Below are positions 32,552 to 41,760 of a DNA stretch of 64,000 nt, piece after piece. The position numbers and the translations under genes are program-made. Position 1 is the stretch's first letter. Each line of letters opens with the position of its first letter. The DNA lies in contig CABUNG010000010.1 of NCBI GenBank assembly GCA_902492895.1, forward strand, positions 1-64,000, read 5' to 3'. The stretch comes from an uncultured Oscillospiraceae bacterium. GTDB taxonomy: Bacteria; Bacillota; Clostridia; Oscillospirales; Acutalibacteraceae. The notes beneath the pieces are model-generated. The model ran no database searches. It saw only the letters and a program-made list of their open reading frames with translations, and was not told the origin of the DNA.

Positions 32552-34552
32552 TTAAACGGATTCGTTCTGATTGAGCTGCGCGGCCAGAGAGCGTTCCCTG
32601 GTCTCGATATGAGCGTCGATCGCCCGCACCAGCATCCCCCTGGCCTCGTCCATCCCCATATCCTTGAGATAGGCCCCGGCCATGGTCAGATGCCCACCTC
32701 CGCCGATAGCTTCCATGACGAGCTGCACGTTGAAATCCCCCATCGAACGCGCCGAGACATTGACCCCGCCGTTTTCGACGAATAAAGTGAAAGCCGCGTC
32801 GACCCCCTTGATGGAGAGCAGCTCGTCGGCTGCCTGGGACGCCGCAATGCGCACCTCGGTCCCGCCGCCTTCGTCGTAGGCGATGGCGGTCCGGCGGTAA
32901 ATTTCGGCCCGGGAGACGATGTCCGCCTTTTTGCGGTAGGTCGCCGCGCTTTCGGAGAACATCCGCTTGACCTCGACCGTGTCGGCGCCCTGCTTGCGCA
33001 GATAGGCGGCCGCCTCAAAGGTGCGGACACCGGCCTTCATCACAAAGCTGCGGGTATCGAGCATGATCCCCGCGAGCAGCGCCTCGGCCTCCAGCCGGGA
33101 GATGCTGTGCGCGCCCATATATTGGACCAGCTCCGCCACCATTTCGGACGCCGAGCTGGAATAGGGCTCGTGATAAAAAATCACCGCGTTATCGATATGG
33201 TTGACCATCTTGCGGTGGTGGTCGATGACCACGACGGTCTCCGCCCGCTGATAGAGAGGCGGCCATTCGAGCATATCGGGATTGTGCGTATCGGTGATGA
33301 TCAGCAGAGTGCGGCGATTGACGAGGGGCAGGCCGTCGTCCGGCTCGATGAAGAAATCCCCCTGCCCCGCCTGTTCATACCGGTCGAGCAGCTCCTTGGC
33401 GAGGGTTTTCTCCCGCTGAGTCACGACATAGGCCGGACGGCCGAGGCTGCGCGCCGCCGCGGCCATCGCGACGGCGGAACCGAGACAGTCGAGATCGGAA
33501 AACCGGTGACCCATCACCAGCACGTTTTCACTGCCTTCGATCAGCTCCTGCAGCGCTGAAGCGACCACGCGGGTGCGGACCTTCGTCCGCTTCTCGATGC
33601 CCTTGGACACACCGCCGTAGAAATCGAATCCGTTTTTGGTTTTGACCGCGGCCTGGTCTCCGCCCCGTCCAAGTGCCATTTCAATGGCCTGCCTGGCCAT
33701 GGACTCGGATTCCCGAAGCGTTTCCCCCTGACCCACGCCGATGGACAAGGTGACGCTGATCCGTTCGCTCGTCTGGATCGCACGCACCCGGTCCAGAATA
33801 TCGAACCGGCCGGCGATGATGTGATCGAGATGCCGCTGTTCCAGCAAAACCATAAAGCGGTCGGTGCCGTATTTGCGCAGCACGCCGGTCGTCGATCCGA
33901 TCCAATCCTCAAGGATGGTTTCCACCCGGCCCGTGATCTGCGCCCGTTCGCTGTCCCGGATGTCCTGCATGACCTCTTCGACGTTGTCTATGTAGACCAT
34001 CATCACAGAGGGACGGCTGAGCGCATATTCTTCGGCGATCTCCTTCAGATGGGTGTTGTCCACATAGTAAAGGACATACAGCGACGCTTCCCGCACCCGG
34101 ACCACGCTGGTATACACGGTATAGCTCCGCCCGCGGTACGAGATGTCGAAAAAGCGTTTTTTCTGCAGGTCTTTGGGCTTCAGGCCGCCGTCGATGGTCT
34201 CGACGGAGTCGCCGTACAGCTCACCTCCGTCCAGCACCTGTTGGCGGAACGCCTCGTTATACCAAAAGACCTCGCCCTGTTCCGTCGCCACGGCGACCGG
34301 CAGCGGGAACTGCGCGAGTGCGTCCTGGTTGGTCTGATCGAGCTGTCCGGATATCCGGGTGAGATACCGTCCGACGTCTGCCCTCATCCGGCTGAGCCGC
34401 CAAATGCAGACCACCAGCATGGCGAGCACCACGCCGGCCTCGACATAAAACACCGTCGGGTTCAGGAAAAAGGTAGCCCCCGTCACGATGACGAGGGTCG
34501 CCGCCAGCAGGATCACGGCGGGAGAGAGACTCCAGAACGGTTTGTTTTTCAT
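32552..34552 (-). CDS. gdpP: cyclic-di-AMP phosphodiesterase GdpP (YybT)
   Basis: A 666-residue membrane enzyme that degrades c-di-AMP. Two N-terminal transmembrane helices (about 10-28 and 33-52) lead to a PAS-like domain (about 75-165), a degenerate GGDEF domain (about 170-310; RMVLLEQ-type remnants and no intact GGDEF) and a DHH/DHHA1 phosphodiesterase (about 335-650). The DHH part has VMGHRFSDLDCLGSAVAMA, VIDHHRKMV and the C-terminal GGGHLTMAGAYL motif. It lies between rnj and rplI. Confidence 0.95.
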   Translation of the reverse strand: MKNKPFWSLSPAVILLAATLVIVTGATFFLNPTVFYVEAGVVLAMLVVCIWRLSRMRADVGRYLTRISGQLDQTNQDALAQFPLPVAVATEQGEVFWYNEAFRQQVLDGGELYGDSVETIDGGLKPKDLQKKRFFDISYRGRSYTVYTSVVRVREASLYVLYYVDNTHLKEIAEEYALSRPSVMMVYIDNVEEVMQDIRDSERAQITGRVETILEDWIGSTTGVLRKYGTDRFMVLLEQRHLDHIIAGRFDILDRVRAIQTSERISVTLSIGVGQGETLRESESMARQAIEMALGRGGDQAAVKTKNGFDFYGGVSKGIEKRTKVRTRVVASALQELIEGSENVLVMGHRFSDLDCLGSAVAMAAAARSLGRPAYVVTQREKTLAKELLDRYEQAGQGDFFIEPDDGLPLVNRRTLLIITDTHNPDMLEWPPLYQRAETVVVIDHHRKMVNHIDNAVIFYHEPYSSSASEMVAELVQYMGAHSISRLEAEALLAGIMLDTRSFVMKAGVRTFEAAAYLRKQGADTVEVKRMFSESAATYRKKADIVSRAEIYRRTAIAYDEGGGTEVRIAASQAADELLSIKGVDAAFTLFVENGGVNVSARSMGDFNVQLVMEAIGGGGHLTMAGAYLKDMGMDEARGMLVRAIDAHIETRERSLAAQLNQNESV

Positions 34553-34599
34553 CGGTCTCTCCCCCTTTCCGTGTGAATCTTCTAATTGATTGACGAAGG

Positions 34600-36453
34600 T
34601 TATACATCCATGATAATGGGCAGGATCATCGGGCTGCGCTTGGTCTTCTGGAACAGCATATGGGACAGTTCATCCCGCACTTTGGACTTCATCGTCGTCC
34701 AGTCGTACGCGTGGTCACGGCAGCATTCCTCGAGCACGCCCCGGGCGATCGCCCGCGCGTCGTCGATCAGGCGCTCCGATTCCCGCACATAGACAAAACC
34801 GCGGGAAACGATGTCCGGACCCGATACAACCTGGCCGATCGAGGCATCGATCGCGGCCACGACGACGATCAGGCCGTCCTGAGCCAGATGCTTCCGGTCC
34901 CGCAGCACGATGCTGCCCACGTCCCCGACACCCAAGCCGTCCACCAGCACCCGGCCGGCCGGAACGGTTCCCGTGACTTCCATCTTATCAGTTGTGATCT
35001 CGATAACCCGGCCGATGTCGGGAATCAGCACATTTTTCGGGCTCATGCCCATCGCGCGCGCCAAGGCTGCGTGCTTGTGCATATGCTTCTGCTCGCCATG
35101 AACCGGTATGAAAAACCGGGGTTTGGTCAGCCCATGCACGATCTTGAGTTCTTCCTGGCAGGCGTGGCCGGACACGTGCACGTCGTACATTTTTTCATAG
35201 ACCACGTCACAGCCGCGCTTCATCAGTTCATTGACCACCCGGCCGACCGTTTTTTCGTTGCCGGGGATCGGGGTGGCGGAGATGATGATATAATCGTCGG
35301 GGCCGACCTCCACCTGGCGGTGGTCGGAAAACGCCATCCGGGTGAGGGCAGACATGGGTTCACCCTGAGATCCGGTGGTGACGATGGTCATTTTCTCCTT
35401 GGGATAGCGGTTGATCAGGTCGATGTCGATCAGAATCCCCTCGGGGACGGTGAGATATCCGAGCTCCGTCGCAATACTGACGAAATTGAGCATACTCCGC
35501 CCCGAAACAGCCACTTTCCGGCCGTCCTTCATGGCAGCGTCGATGATCTGCTGGATGCGGTGGAGGTTGGAGGAAAAGGTCGCGATGATGATCCGCTTAT
35601 TTTCCGCCTTTTTGAACAGATTGGCGAAGCTGTCCCCCACCACCCGCTCGCTCGGGGCGTAGCCCGGACGCTCGGCGTTGGTGGAATCGGCCAGCAGGGC
35701 GAGCACGCCCGCATTCCCCAGCTCACCAAGGCGGGCCAGATCCATCATTTTCCCCATAATCGGTGTGCAGTCGATCTTGAAGTCGCCGGTGTGAACCACG
35801 TAGCCGAGCGGCGTTTTGATCCCCAGCGCCACAGCGTCGGGAATCGAATGGTTGACGTGGATGAATTCGACCGAGACGGCGCCGAACTGGATAACCCCGC
35901 CCGGATCGACGACGTTGAGCTTCACCTTGCCGGAGAGGCCGTGCTCCTTAAGCTTGGAATCCACCAGGGCCAATGTCAGCTTGGTCCCGTAAATCGGGAA
36001 ATTCATCTGTTTGAGCAGATAGGGCAGCCCGCCGATATGGTCCTCATGCCCATGGGTGAGAACGATGCCCTTGATGCGGTCTTTGTTCTTCTCCACATAC
36101 GAAAAATCGGGAAGCACGATGTCGACGCCGAGCATCTCATCGTCGGGAAACGCCATGCCGCAGTCGATCAGGAAGGCGTCGTCCCCATACTCGAACATGG
36201 TGATGTTTTTCCCGATTTCGTTGAGTCCGCCGAGCATGGTCAGCCGGACCGGCGTGGCGGGAACAGCCTGTTTTTTAGGCGGGCGGCCCCGGCGGGGGCG
36301 GTTGTTCCGAACCGGCGCGGACGCGGATTCCGCCGCCTGCGCCGCCGGAGCGGCGGGACGGGGACGCTGTTCGGCCTGTCCCTTCGAAGGCGTGCGGGCC
36401 GGGCGCTTTTGGCCCTGTCCGCCGCCGTTGTTTTTTTGATTGTCGGTTGTCAC
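34600..36453 (-). CDS. rnj: ribonuclease J
   Basis: A 617-residue exo/endoribonuclease central to mRNA decay and rRNA maturation. A low-complexity basic N-terminal tail (about 1-70, rich in Pro/Ala/Arg/Gln) precedes the metallo-beta-lactamase core. The HxHxDH motif appears as LTHGHEDHIGGLPYLL, followed by the beta-CASP domain (DSTNAERPGYAPSERVVG, TTGSQGEPMSALTRMA) and a C-terminal domain. The GTG start at 36453 has CGGAGGA 7 bp upstream; the extra 20 residues back to 36513 are unlikely. It leads the operon that ends with ftsH. Confidence 0.95.
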   Translation of the reverse strand: MTTDNQKNNGGGQGQKRPARTPSKGQAEQRPRPAAPAAQAAESASAPVRNNRPRRGRPPKKQAVPATPVRLTMLGGLNEIGKNITMFEYGDDAFLIDCGMAFPDDEMLGVDIVLPDFSYVEKNKDRIKGIVLTHGHEDHIGGLPYLLKQMNFPIYGTKLTLALVDSKLKEHGLSGKVKLNVVDPGGVIQFGAVSVEFIHVNHSIPDAVALGIKTPLGYVVHTGDFKIDCTPIMGKMMDLARLGELGNAGVLALLADSTNAERPGYAPSERVVGDSFANLFKKAENKRIIIATFSSNLHRIQQIIDAAMKDGRKVAVSGRSMLNFVSIATELGYLTVPEGILIDIDLINRYPKEKMTIVTTGSQGEPMSALTRMAFSDHRQVEVGPDDYIIISATPIPGNEKTVGRVVNELMKRGCDVVYEKMYDVHVSGHACQEELKIVHGLTKPRFFIPVHGEQKHMHKHAALARAMGMSPKNVLIPDIGRVIEITTDKMEVTGTVPAGRVLVDGLGVGDVGSIVLRDRKHLAQDGLIVVVAAIDASIGQVVSGPDIVSRGFVYVRESERLIDDARAIARGVLEECCRDHAYDWTTMKSKVRDELSHMLFQKTKRSPMILPIIMDV

Positions 36454-36502
36454 AAAAAATCCTCCGTTTCTTTGTTTGGCAGGACATATCGCACGGGAAA
36501 AG

Positions 36503-36522
36503 AGCCCCACCACAGTGGGGCT
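36503..36522 (-). terminator. terminator between the nucleotidyltransferase gene and rnj
   Basis: On the minus strand an 8-bp stem (AGCCCCAC/GTGGGGCT, 4-base loop) is followed by CTTTTCCC. It is 50 bp before rnj and can end the upstream gene or attenuate read-through into the rnj operon. Confidence 0.7.
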
Positions 36523-36600
36523 GTCCGAGTCAACGTATCATCCGAACACATTTCATAGGACGCCTTAGCAATAATCCGGTCACATGTAGTCTCCCTTATC

Positions 36601-38943
36601 TTACTGTTTTTCCTCTCCGATGTCAAGGAAAACCGTTCCAAGCTTCTGCTCCAGCTCGCCGCAAAGTTCGGCCGCCGATTCCGAATCTGCAGCCTCTGCA
36701 ACCAGAATCAGGCTCTTTCCCCGCTTGGAAGGTCTTACCAAAACGACCCCCGAGGGAAGACGGATACGGCTCCCCTCTCCCACCCGGCTTTCCCGTTTTC
36801 CGCCGTTCAGTTTCTGCAGCACTTTACGCGGATTGGCCGAACAGGGCACCGTTTTCGCCGTCACGGCAAAGGCGGGAAGTTCTTCGAGCAGTTCGCCGAT
36901 ACTCGACCGGGTGCGTTTGAGCCAATTCAGGAGCCGAACCGCCATCATCAGGCCGTCGCGCGCCCAGGGTTGGTTGGCCGCCAGCCGCCGCGCGTCCCGG
37001 TCGGTATCGTCGGACGGACAGCTGAGATACCGTTTGACTTGGCTGCCGTAGCTTACCGCCAGCCGGTCGATCGCCAGGGGCGCGTCATACGGCAGGGCCA
37101 GATCCCCGCCCGACTTGAGTTCCAGCAGACAATTCATGGCGAGCACCCGCTCGGGCCAGATATATCCGGCCACCGGATCAAAAACGGACAGCCTCCGGCC
37201 TCCGGCGCCCAAATGGAGGCGGAGCCCCCCATCCATGGAACAGCCGATGGTCGAAAGAACCGACGAGAGGAGCTTGACCGGTTCCATATCGGATCCCCGC
37301 ACCTCCGCTCTCACGCCGCTCAATCCGTCCGGCGCCATACTGATCAGCTCCTGGCGGTAAAGCTGGCGCATTCCCGACATATCGGTCGGTTCCCGCAGGC
37401 TGTCCCACCCGGCCCGGACGAAATCCCCCGAGGACAGCCGGGACTCCACCGCTCTTTCGAGAGTCCGGGGAGCCGGCAATCCCCCGGATGAGGCCAGACG
37501 GATGGAGCCGCGCGGACCGCCGCAGACATACACTCCCGTGCGGATCAAGCTGAAATTGACGAAATAATCAAACTGCGGATCGATGCAGGGCCCGAAATCC
37601 CACACCGTGCCGCCCGCCGACAGAATGCCCGACACCAGCGCCATCTTCATCACCGAGGCCGCCTTGTCGTGGCTGCACCCGACCGCGATTTTTTCATTGC
37701 GCGCCAAACTGCCGACGGCGGCACCCAGCCGTGCGCAGAATTCCGGAGTGAGTTCCACCCCCGTCTCCCCCGTCAGTCCATTTTCATCGAACTGAAACAG
37801 CTGCTGATGACCGCTGTGAAGATTCTCCCGCTGGCAGCAGTTGGACTCCACCTTTTTATCCGGCCAGATCCGGACATCCGGACTGACCGAGGCGTATTCC
37901 CCCACAACGCTGCCGGCGCCGAGCACCACGCCTTCGAACAGCGACGCGCCCCGTCTTACGGAGGCACCGTGACAGAGAAGGGCCCCCGTCATCGACGCGC
38001 GGTCGCCCGCATAAGCGCTCGGCAGCAGGACGGAACCCCGGATTTTGGCATTATGCCCCACATGACAGTCGTCGTCCAGCACCGCGAAGGGACCGATCTG
38101 GGCACCGGAGCCGATCCGTACATCCGCACCGATATAAACCGGCGGTGTGATGCTGACGTTTTCGGGCGGTTTCGTGCCCGCAAACAGAACCCCATCCGAC
38201 GGGTGCAGCACGGTCTTCACCCGGTTTTCCAAAATATCGCGCTGCGCGCTCAGATAGGCCGGAATATCCCGCAGATCGTTCCAATACCCGTCGTCCTCGT
38301 AGGCGTAAACCGGCAGCCCGTCTTTGATCATCTGCGGAAACAGGCCGTGCAGAAAATCCGACTGGAACTCTTCCGGAAGGGTGCGGAGGAAGGCGGCGTC
38401 GAAGATATACACCCCCATGTCCGCCGTATCGGTTGCCGCCTGGGACCATCCGGGCTTGTCCATCACACCCGTCACCCGTCCGTCCTCCCCGGCATCCACC
38501 AGCGTGTGTTCACGCGGATCGCTGACCCTTGTGACCACCAGCGTGGCGGCGGCTCCGGCCGCCCGGTGAAAGGCCAACGCGCTCGTAAGATCGGCATCGG
38601 TGAGGATTTCCCCGCTCATGACCAGTACCTCTCCCTCGGCGTCCGAAAGGCCGAGGGCCGCCCGGCGTACGCTCTCCACCGCTCCCCGGTCCCGGTCGGT
38701 TTCCAGATACTGCAATGCTACCGTTTGGTGCTGTTCCCCCAGCCCTTCTGCCACCTGCGTGGGCAGATAGTTTACACAGACGCGGGCATTCTGCACCCCA
38801 TGCCGTTCCAGTAAATCGAGCGTATAGGCGATCAGCGGCCGGCCGCATAACCGGATCATCGGTTTCGGAACGTCACAGGTCAGAGGCCGCAGCGCCTCTT
38901 CCTCACCCCCTGCCAATACAATCGCTGACAACAACTCATTCAT
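36601..38943 (-). CDS. sugar-1-phosphate nucleotidyltransferase fused to a phosphohexomutase-like domain
   Basis: A 780-residue fusion. Residues about 1-240 are a GT-A nucleotidyltransferase (AIVLAGGEEEALRPLTCDVPKPM is the NTP-binding signature). Residues about 250-380 form left-handed beta-helix hexapeptide repeats (VYIGADVRIGSGAQIGPFAV). Residues about 385-780 resemble the phosphomannomutase/phosphoglucomutase fold. The catalytic phosphoserine loop (TASHN-type) was not found; the corresponding stretch is GVYVCGGPRGSIRLASSGG, so the mutase half may be inactive. Similar fusions are annotated as mannose-1-phosphate guanylyltransferases in Clostridia. The start at 38943 (ATG, GGAAAGG upstream) is used; longer upstream frames cross the repeat region. 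Confidence 0.8.
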   Translation of the reverse strand: MNELLSAIVLAGGEEEALRPLTCDVPKPMIRLCGRPLIAYTLDLLERHGVQNARVCVNYLPTQVAEGLGEQHQTVALQYLETDRDRGAVESVRRAALGLSDAEGEVLVMSGEILTDADLTSALAFHRAAGAAATLVVTRVSDPREHTLVDAGEDGRVTGVMDKPGWSQAATDTADMGVYIFDAAFLRTLPEEFQSDFLHGLFPQMIKDGLPVYAYEDDGYWNDLRDIPAYLSAQRDILENRVKTVLHPSDGVLFAGTKPPENVSITPPVYIGADVRIGSGAQIGPFAVLDDDCHVGHNAKIRGSVLLPSAYAGDRASMTGALLCHGASVRRGASLFEGVVLGAGSVVGEYASVSPDVRIWPDKKVESNCCQRENLHSGHQQLFQFDENGLTGETGVELTPEFCARLGAAVGSLARNEKIAVGCSHDKAASVMKMALVSGILSAGGTVWDFGPCIDPQFDYFVNFSLIRTGVYVCGGPRGSIRLASSGGLPAPRTLERAVESRLSSGDFVRAGWDSLREPTDMSGMRQLYRQELISMAPDGLSGVRAEVRGSDMEPVKLLSSVLSTIGCSMDGGLRLHLGAGGRRLSVFDPVAGYIWPERVLAMNCLLELKSGGDLALPYDAPLAIDRLAVSYGSQVKRYLSCPSDDTDRDARRLAANQPWARDGLMMAVRLLNWLKRTRSSIGELLEELPAFAVTAKTVPCSANPRKVLQKLNGGKRESRVGEGSRIRLPSGVVLVRPSKRGKSLILVAEAADSESAAELCGELEQKLGTVFLDIGEEKQ

Positions 38944-39066
38944 GACGTGATAACATCCTTTCCGCAGCGTGCGGACAGTGTTTTTTCCGCAGCTGATACG
39001 GGCGGGCCGCATCCGCACCTGTCCCGCGATATCCATAGTATGGACCGGAAAAAGATGGTTTATATC

Positions 39067-39094
39067 TTGCCGGACGGGGATTTTTTGGTATAAT
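39067..39094 (+). promoter_or_regulatory. promoter of the rnhA transcript
   Basis: TTGCCG (39067-39072), 16-bp spacer, perfect TATAAT (39089-39094). The predicted leader before rnhA is about 300 bases. Confidence 0.6.
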
Positions 39095-39192
39095 AGGCAC
39101 GGGAGTGTCGTCCTGTATGCTGCCGCCGCCCGATATGGCGATGCCGTGGCCTCTGATTGGGAGCAGGCGCCTCCCAAAAACTCGGGTGAAGA

Positions 39193-39259
39193 GAAAACGC
39201 CCATGGCGTCTTCGTTTGGGCCGCTGGTCCGCGTTAAATATCGAATTTCGCCTGGCGGC
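39193..39259 (+). repeat. 67-bp repeat, copy 1
   Basis: Differs from copy 2 at three positions in 67. It begins with an imperfect 9-bp inverted repeat (GAAAACGCC/GGCGTCTTC) and ends CTGGCGGC. Confidence 0.85.
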
Positions 39260-39281
39260 TCTCCGTGATCCAGAACGTCCG

Positions 39282-39348
39282 GAAAACGCCCACGGCGTTT
39301 TCGTTTGGGCCGCTGGTCCGCGTTAAATATCGAATTTCGTCTGGCGGC
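39282..39348 (+). repeat. 67-bp repeat, copy 2
   Basis: Second copy, 89 bp downstream of the first in register. Its inverted repeat is perfect: GAAAACGCC, CAC loop, GGCGTTTTC. It ends 55 bp before rnhA. Confidence 0.85.
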
Positions 39349-39403
39349 CCATGGATAATATGCCACAGGAACGGAAAATACTGTTAAGGCAAGGTGGAAA
39401 CAC

Positions 39404-39856
39404 ATGAAACAAGTTCAGCTGTATACCGACGGGGCCTGCTCGGGCAATCCGGGTCCGGGCGGATGGGGCGCCATCCTCCGCTACGGCGGACACGAAAAGG
39501 AACTGTCGGGCGGCGCTCCGCAGACCACCAACAACCGCATGGAACTCACCGCCGTCATCGAAGGACTGGCGGCCCTGAAGGAATCCTGCGAGGTCCGGAT
39601 CGTGAGCGATTCCCGCTACGTCGTCGACGGCATCGAAAAAGGCTGGGCGAAATCCTGGAAGCGCAACGGCTGGCGCAAGGCGGACAAAAAGCCGGCTCTC
39701 AACGCCGATCTCTGGGACAAGCTCCTCACGCAGCTCGAATTCCATCGGGTGACGTTCGAATGGGTACATGGCCATCAAGGGCATCCGGAAAACGAACGGT
39801 GCGATCAGCTCGCGGTGATGCAGAGCCAGAAATTCGGACAAGGCGGCTCAAAATAG
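39404..39856 (+). CDS. rnhA: ribonuclease HI
   Basis: A 150-residue enzyme that cuts the RNA strand of RNA-DNA hybrids. The four acidic catalytic residues are in YTDGACSGNPGPGG, NNRMELTAVIEGL, IVSDSRYVVDGIEKGW and ENERCDQLAV, with the conserved His in WVHGHQGHPENE. Length is typical of E. coli-type RNase HI. AAGGTGG precedes the start. It is transcribed behind an unusually long leader. Confidence 0.96.
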   Translation: MKQVQLYTDGACSGNPGPGGWGAILRYGGHEKELSGGAPQTTNNRMELTAVIEGLAALKESCEVRIVSDSRYVVDGIEKGWAKSWKRNGWRKADKKPALNADLWDKLLTQLEFHRVTFEWVHGHQGHPENERCDQLAVMQSQKFGQGGSK

Positions 39857-39921
39857 CCCCTCGTTCGATAATATCTATATTTCTCTGGTATAAAATCCGA
39901 AAATATGGACAGTTTAGCATA

Positions 39922-39950
39922 TTGCAATATACACCAAAAAGGTATATATT
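39922..39950 (+). promoter_or_regulatory. promoter of the iscS-iscU operon with an overlapping palindrome
   Basis: TTGCAA (39922-39927), 17-bp spacer, TATATT (39945-39950). The -35 lies inside a perfect 12-bp palindrome ATATTGCAATAT (39919-39930), a possible repressor site. Confidence 0.55.
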
Positions 39951-40016
39951 ATAGTTGATCCGAAATGGGGATTTCTCCCTTCTAAAACTCCCATCACAAG
40001 GAAGCTGGTGTCGTTA

Positions 40017-41216
40017 ATGGAACGAATGGTATATGCGGACAACGCGGCAACCACCCGCCTGCTGCCCAAGGTCCTCGACAGCATGATGCCGTATTTGACC
40101 GAGGAATATGGCAACCCCTCCTCCCTTTACGGGTTCGGTCAGGCGGCCCGCAGCGCCGTCACCGACGCCCGCCGGACGATTGCCGATTGCCTCCGCTGCC
40201 GGGAGGACGAGGTGTATTTCACCTCCGGCGGCAGCGAAGCCGACAATTGGGCCATCAAAATGACGGCTCAAATGCTGGCGAAGAAAGGCAAAAAGCACCT
40301 GATTTCCACAGCGTTTGAGCATCACGCCGTCCTGCACGCCCTGGATTCTTTAAAAGAACAGGGATTTGAGGTGACGCTGCTGCCGGTCCACGAAAATGGC
40401 ATTGTCCGGATCGAGGATGTGCGCGCCGCCCTGCGGGACGACACGGCTCTGGTATCCGTGATGTTCGCCAACAATGAGATCGGCACGATTCAGCCGATCG
40501 CCGAGATCGCCGCACTCTGCAAAGAGAAGGGCGTGCTCTTCCACACCGACGCGGTCCAGGCCGTCGGGCATGTACCGGTCGATTTTGCGGGAATGGGAAT
40601 CGATATGTTGTCCCTGTCGGCCCATAAATTCCACGGTCCCCGCGGCGTCGGCTGCCTGCTGCTGCGCAAAGGCATCCGCCTGCCCAGCCTGATCGACGGC
40701 GGCGCCCAGGAACGCGGACGCCGGGCCGGCACCGAGAACACCGCCGGCATCGTCGGTATGGCTTCGGCCTTGAAAATCGCCTGCGGCCGCATGGCGGAGG
40801 TCACGCCCCGCGTCGCTGCCCTGCGGGACCGTCTCATCGACGGCCTTCTCGGCAGCATTCCCCGCTGCCGTCTGAACGGCGACCGGGTGCATCGCCTGCC
40901 CGGCAATGTCAACATCAGCTTTGAAGGCGTGGAAGGCGAAAGCCTCCTGCTCATGCTGGATATGAAGGGCATCTGTGCGTCGTCGGGGTCGGCCTGCACC
41001 TCCGGCTCATTGGATCCCAGCCACGTGCTGCTGTCCATCGGTCTGATCCATGAGGTGGCTCACGGCTCTCTCCGTCTGACCCTGAGCAGCGACAACACCG
41101 ACGAGGACGTGGATCATATTCTGAAAACCGTGCCGGACGTGGTCTCCCGCCTGCGGGAGATGTCGCCCCTGTGGGAACGGCTTATGAAGGAACAAAACGG
41201 CGGGCAGCCCGCCTGA
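40017..41216 (+). CDS. iscS: cysteine desulfurase (NifS/IscS family)
   Basis: A 399-residue PLP enzyme that takes sulfur from cysteine for iron-sulfur clusters. Seen: YADNAATTRLLPKVLDSM, FTSGGSEADNWAIK, the PLP-binding Lys in SLSAHKFHGPRGVGCL, GGAQERGRRAGTENTAGIVG, and the catalytic Cys loop CASSGSACTSGS. It is followed 20 bp later by iscU. The ATG at 40017 is 12 bp from AAGGAAG; GTG 40008 and ATG 40026 are alternatives. No iscR is present nearby. Confidence 0.95.
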   Translation: MERMVYADNAATTRLLPKVLDSMMPYLTEEYGNPSSLYGFGQAARSAVTDARRTIADCLRCREDEVYFTSGGSEADNWAIKMTAQMLAKKGKKHLISTAFEHHAVLHALDSLKEQGFEVTLLPVHENGIVRIEDVRAALRDDTALVSVMFANNEIGTIQPIAEIAALCKEKGVLFHTDAVQAVGHVPVDFAGMGIDMLSLSAHKFHGPRGVGCLLLRKGIRLPSLIDGGAQERGRRAGTENTAGIVGMASALKIACGRMAEVTPRVAALRDRLIDGLLGSIPRCRLNGDRVHRLPGNVNISFEGVEGESLLLMLDMKGICASSGSACTSGSLDPSHVLLSIGLIHEVAHGSLRLTLSSDNTDEDVDHILKTVPDVVSRLREMSPLWERLMKEQNGGQPA

Positions 41217-41236
41217 CAGGAAAGGACTGAAGTTGT

Positions 41237-41677
41237 ATGGCAGCGTTTTACAGTGAAAAAGTGATGGACCACTTCTCCAACCCCCGCAACGTGGGGGAAC
41301 TCGAGGATGCCAACGGCATCGGCGAGGTGGGCAACGCCAAATGCGGTGATATTATGAAAATGTATATCAAGGTGGAGAACGGCCGGATTGCCGATGTCAA
41401 GTTCAAAACCTTCGGCTGCGGCTCCGCCATTGCCACCAGCTCCATCGCCACCGAAATGATCAAGGGAAAAACCATCGACGAAGCCCTGCAGCTTTCGAAC
41501 AAGGCTGTCGTCGAAGCACTGGACGGCCTGCCCGCCCACAAAATCCATTGTTCGGTACTGGCGGAGCAGTCCATCAAGATGGCCATCGCGGACTATTACC
41601 GCCGTCAGGGAATCGACCCTGAACCCATTGTGGGGCCCCTCCCCGATCCGGATGAAATGGAAGCCTGTCACATTTGA
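41237..41677 (+). CDS. iscU: iron-sulfur cluster scaffold protein IscU/NifU
   Basis: A 146-residue scaffold on which 2Fe-2S or 4Fe-4S clusters are built with sulfur from the upstream desulfurase. The three ligand cysteines are in GNAKCGDIMKMY, FKTFGCGSAIATSS and HKIHCSVLAEQS, each in its canonical context. Its size is close to NifU N-terminal/Clostridia IscU. Confidence 0.96.
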   Translation: MAAFYSEKVMDHFSNPRNVGELEDANGIGEVGNAKCGDIMKMYIKVENGRIADVKFKTFGCGSAIATSSIATEMIKGKTIDEALQLSNKAVVEALDGLPAHKIHCSVLAEQSIKMAIADYYRRQGIDPEPIVGPLPDPDEMEACHI

Positions 41678-41692
41678 ATATGCCGGGCGGTT

Positions 41693-41720
41693 AAAGGCGG
41701 GAGTTTTTCCCGCCTTTTTT
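41693..41720 (+). terminator. terminator of iscS-iscU
   Basis: AAAGGCGGGA pairs with TCCCGCCTTT over a short T-rich loop and runs into TTTTTT. Confidence 0.9.
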
Positions 41721-41760
41721 AAATCCGCAGGATTGGACATGCCAAAGACGAGAAAGGCAA

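Larger units (their letters stand above)
38944..39403 (+). other. 460-bp intergenic region with promoter and duplicated repeat
   Basis: No convincing coding sequence. It holds the divergent upstream region of the nucleotidyltransferase gene, a plus-strand promoter at 39067-39094 and a leader of about 300 bases to rnhA with two 67-bp repeats. Confidence 0.65.

Noticed and set aside
34660..36558. 632-codon plus-strand open frame
   Set aside because: Antisense of RNase J; its His/Asp-rich, low-information sequence is typical of a GC-rich shadow frame.
38969..39268. 99-codon plus-strand ORF before rnhA
   Set aside because: No ribosome binding site, no recognisable family, and it runs through the promoter and repeat copy 1.
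39193..39348. Possible CRISPR-like pair of repeats
   Set aside because: Only two copies, 67 bp each with a 22-bp spacer, no further units and no cas genes.
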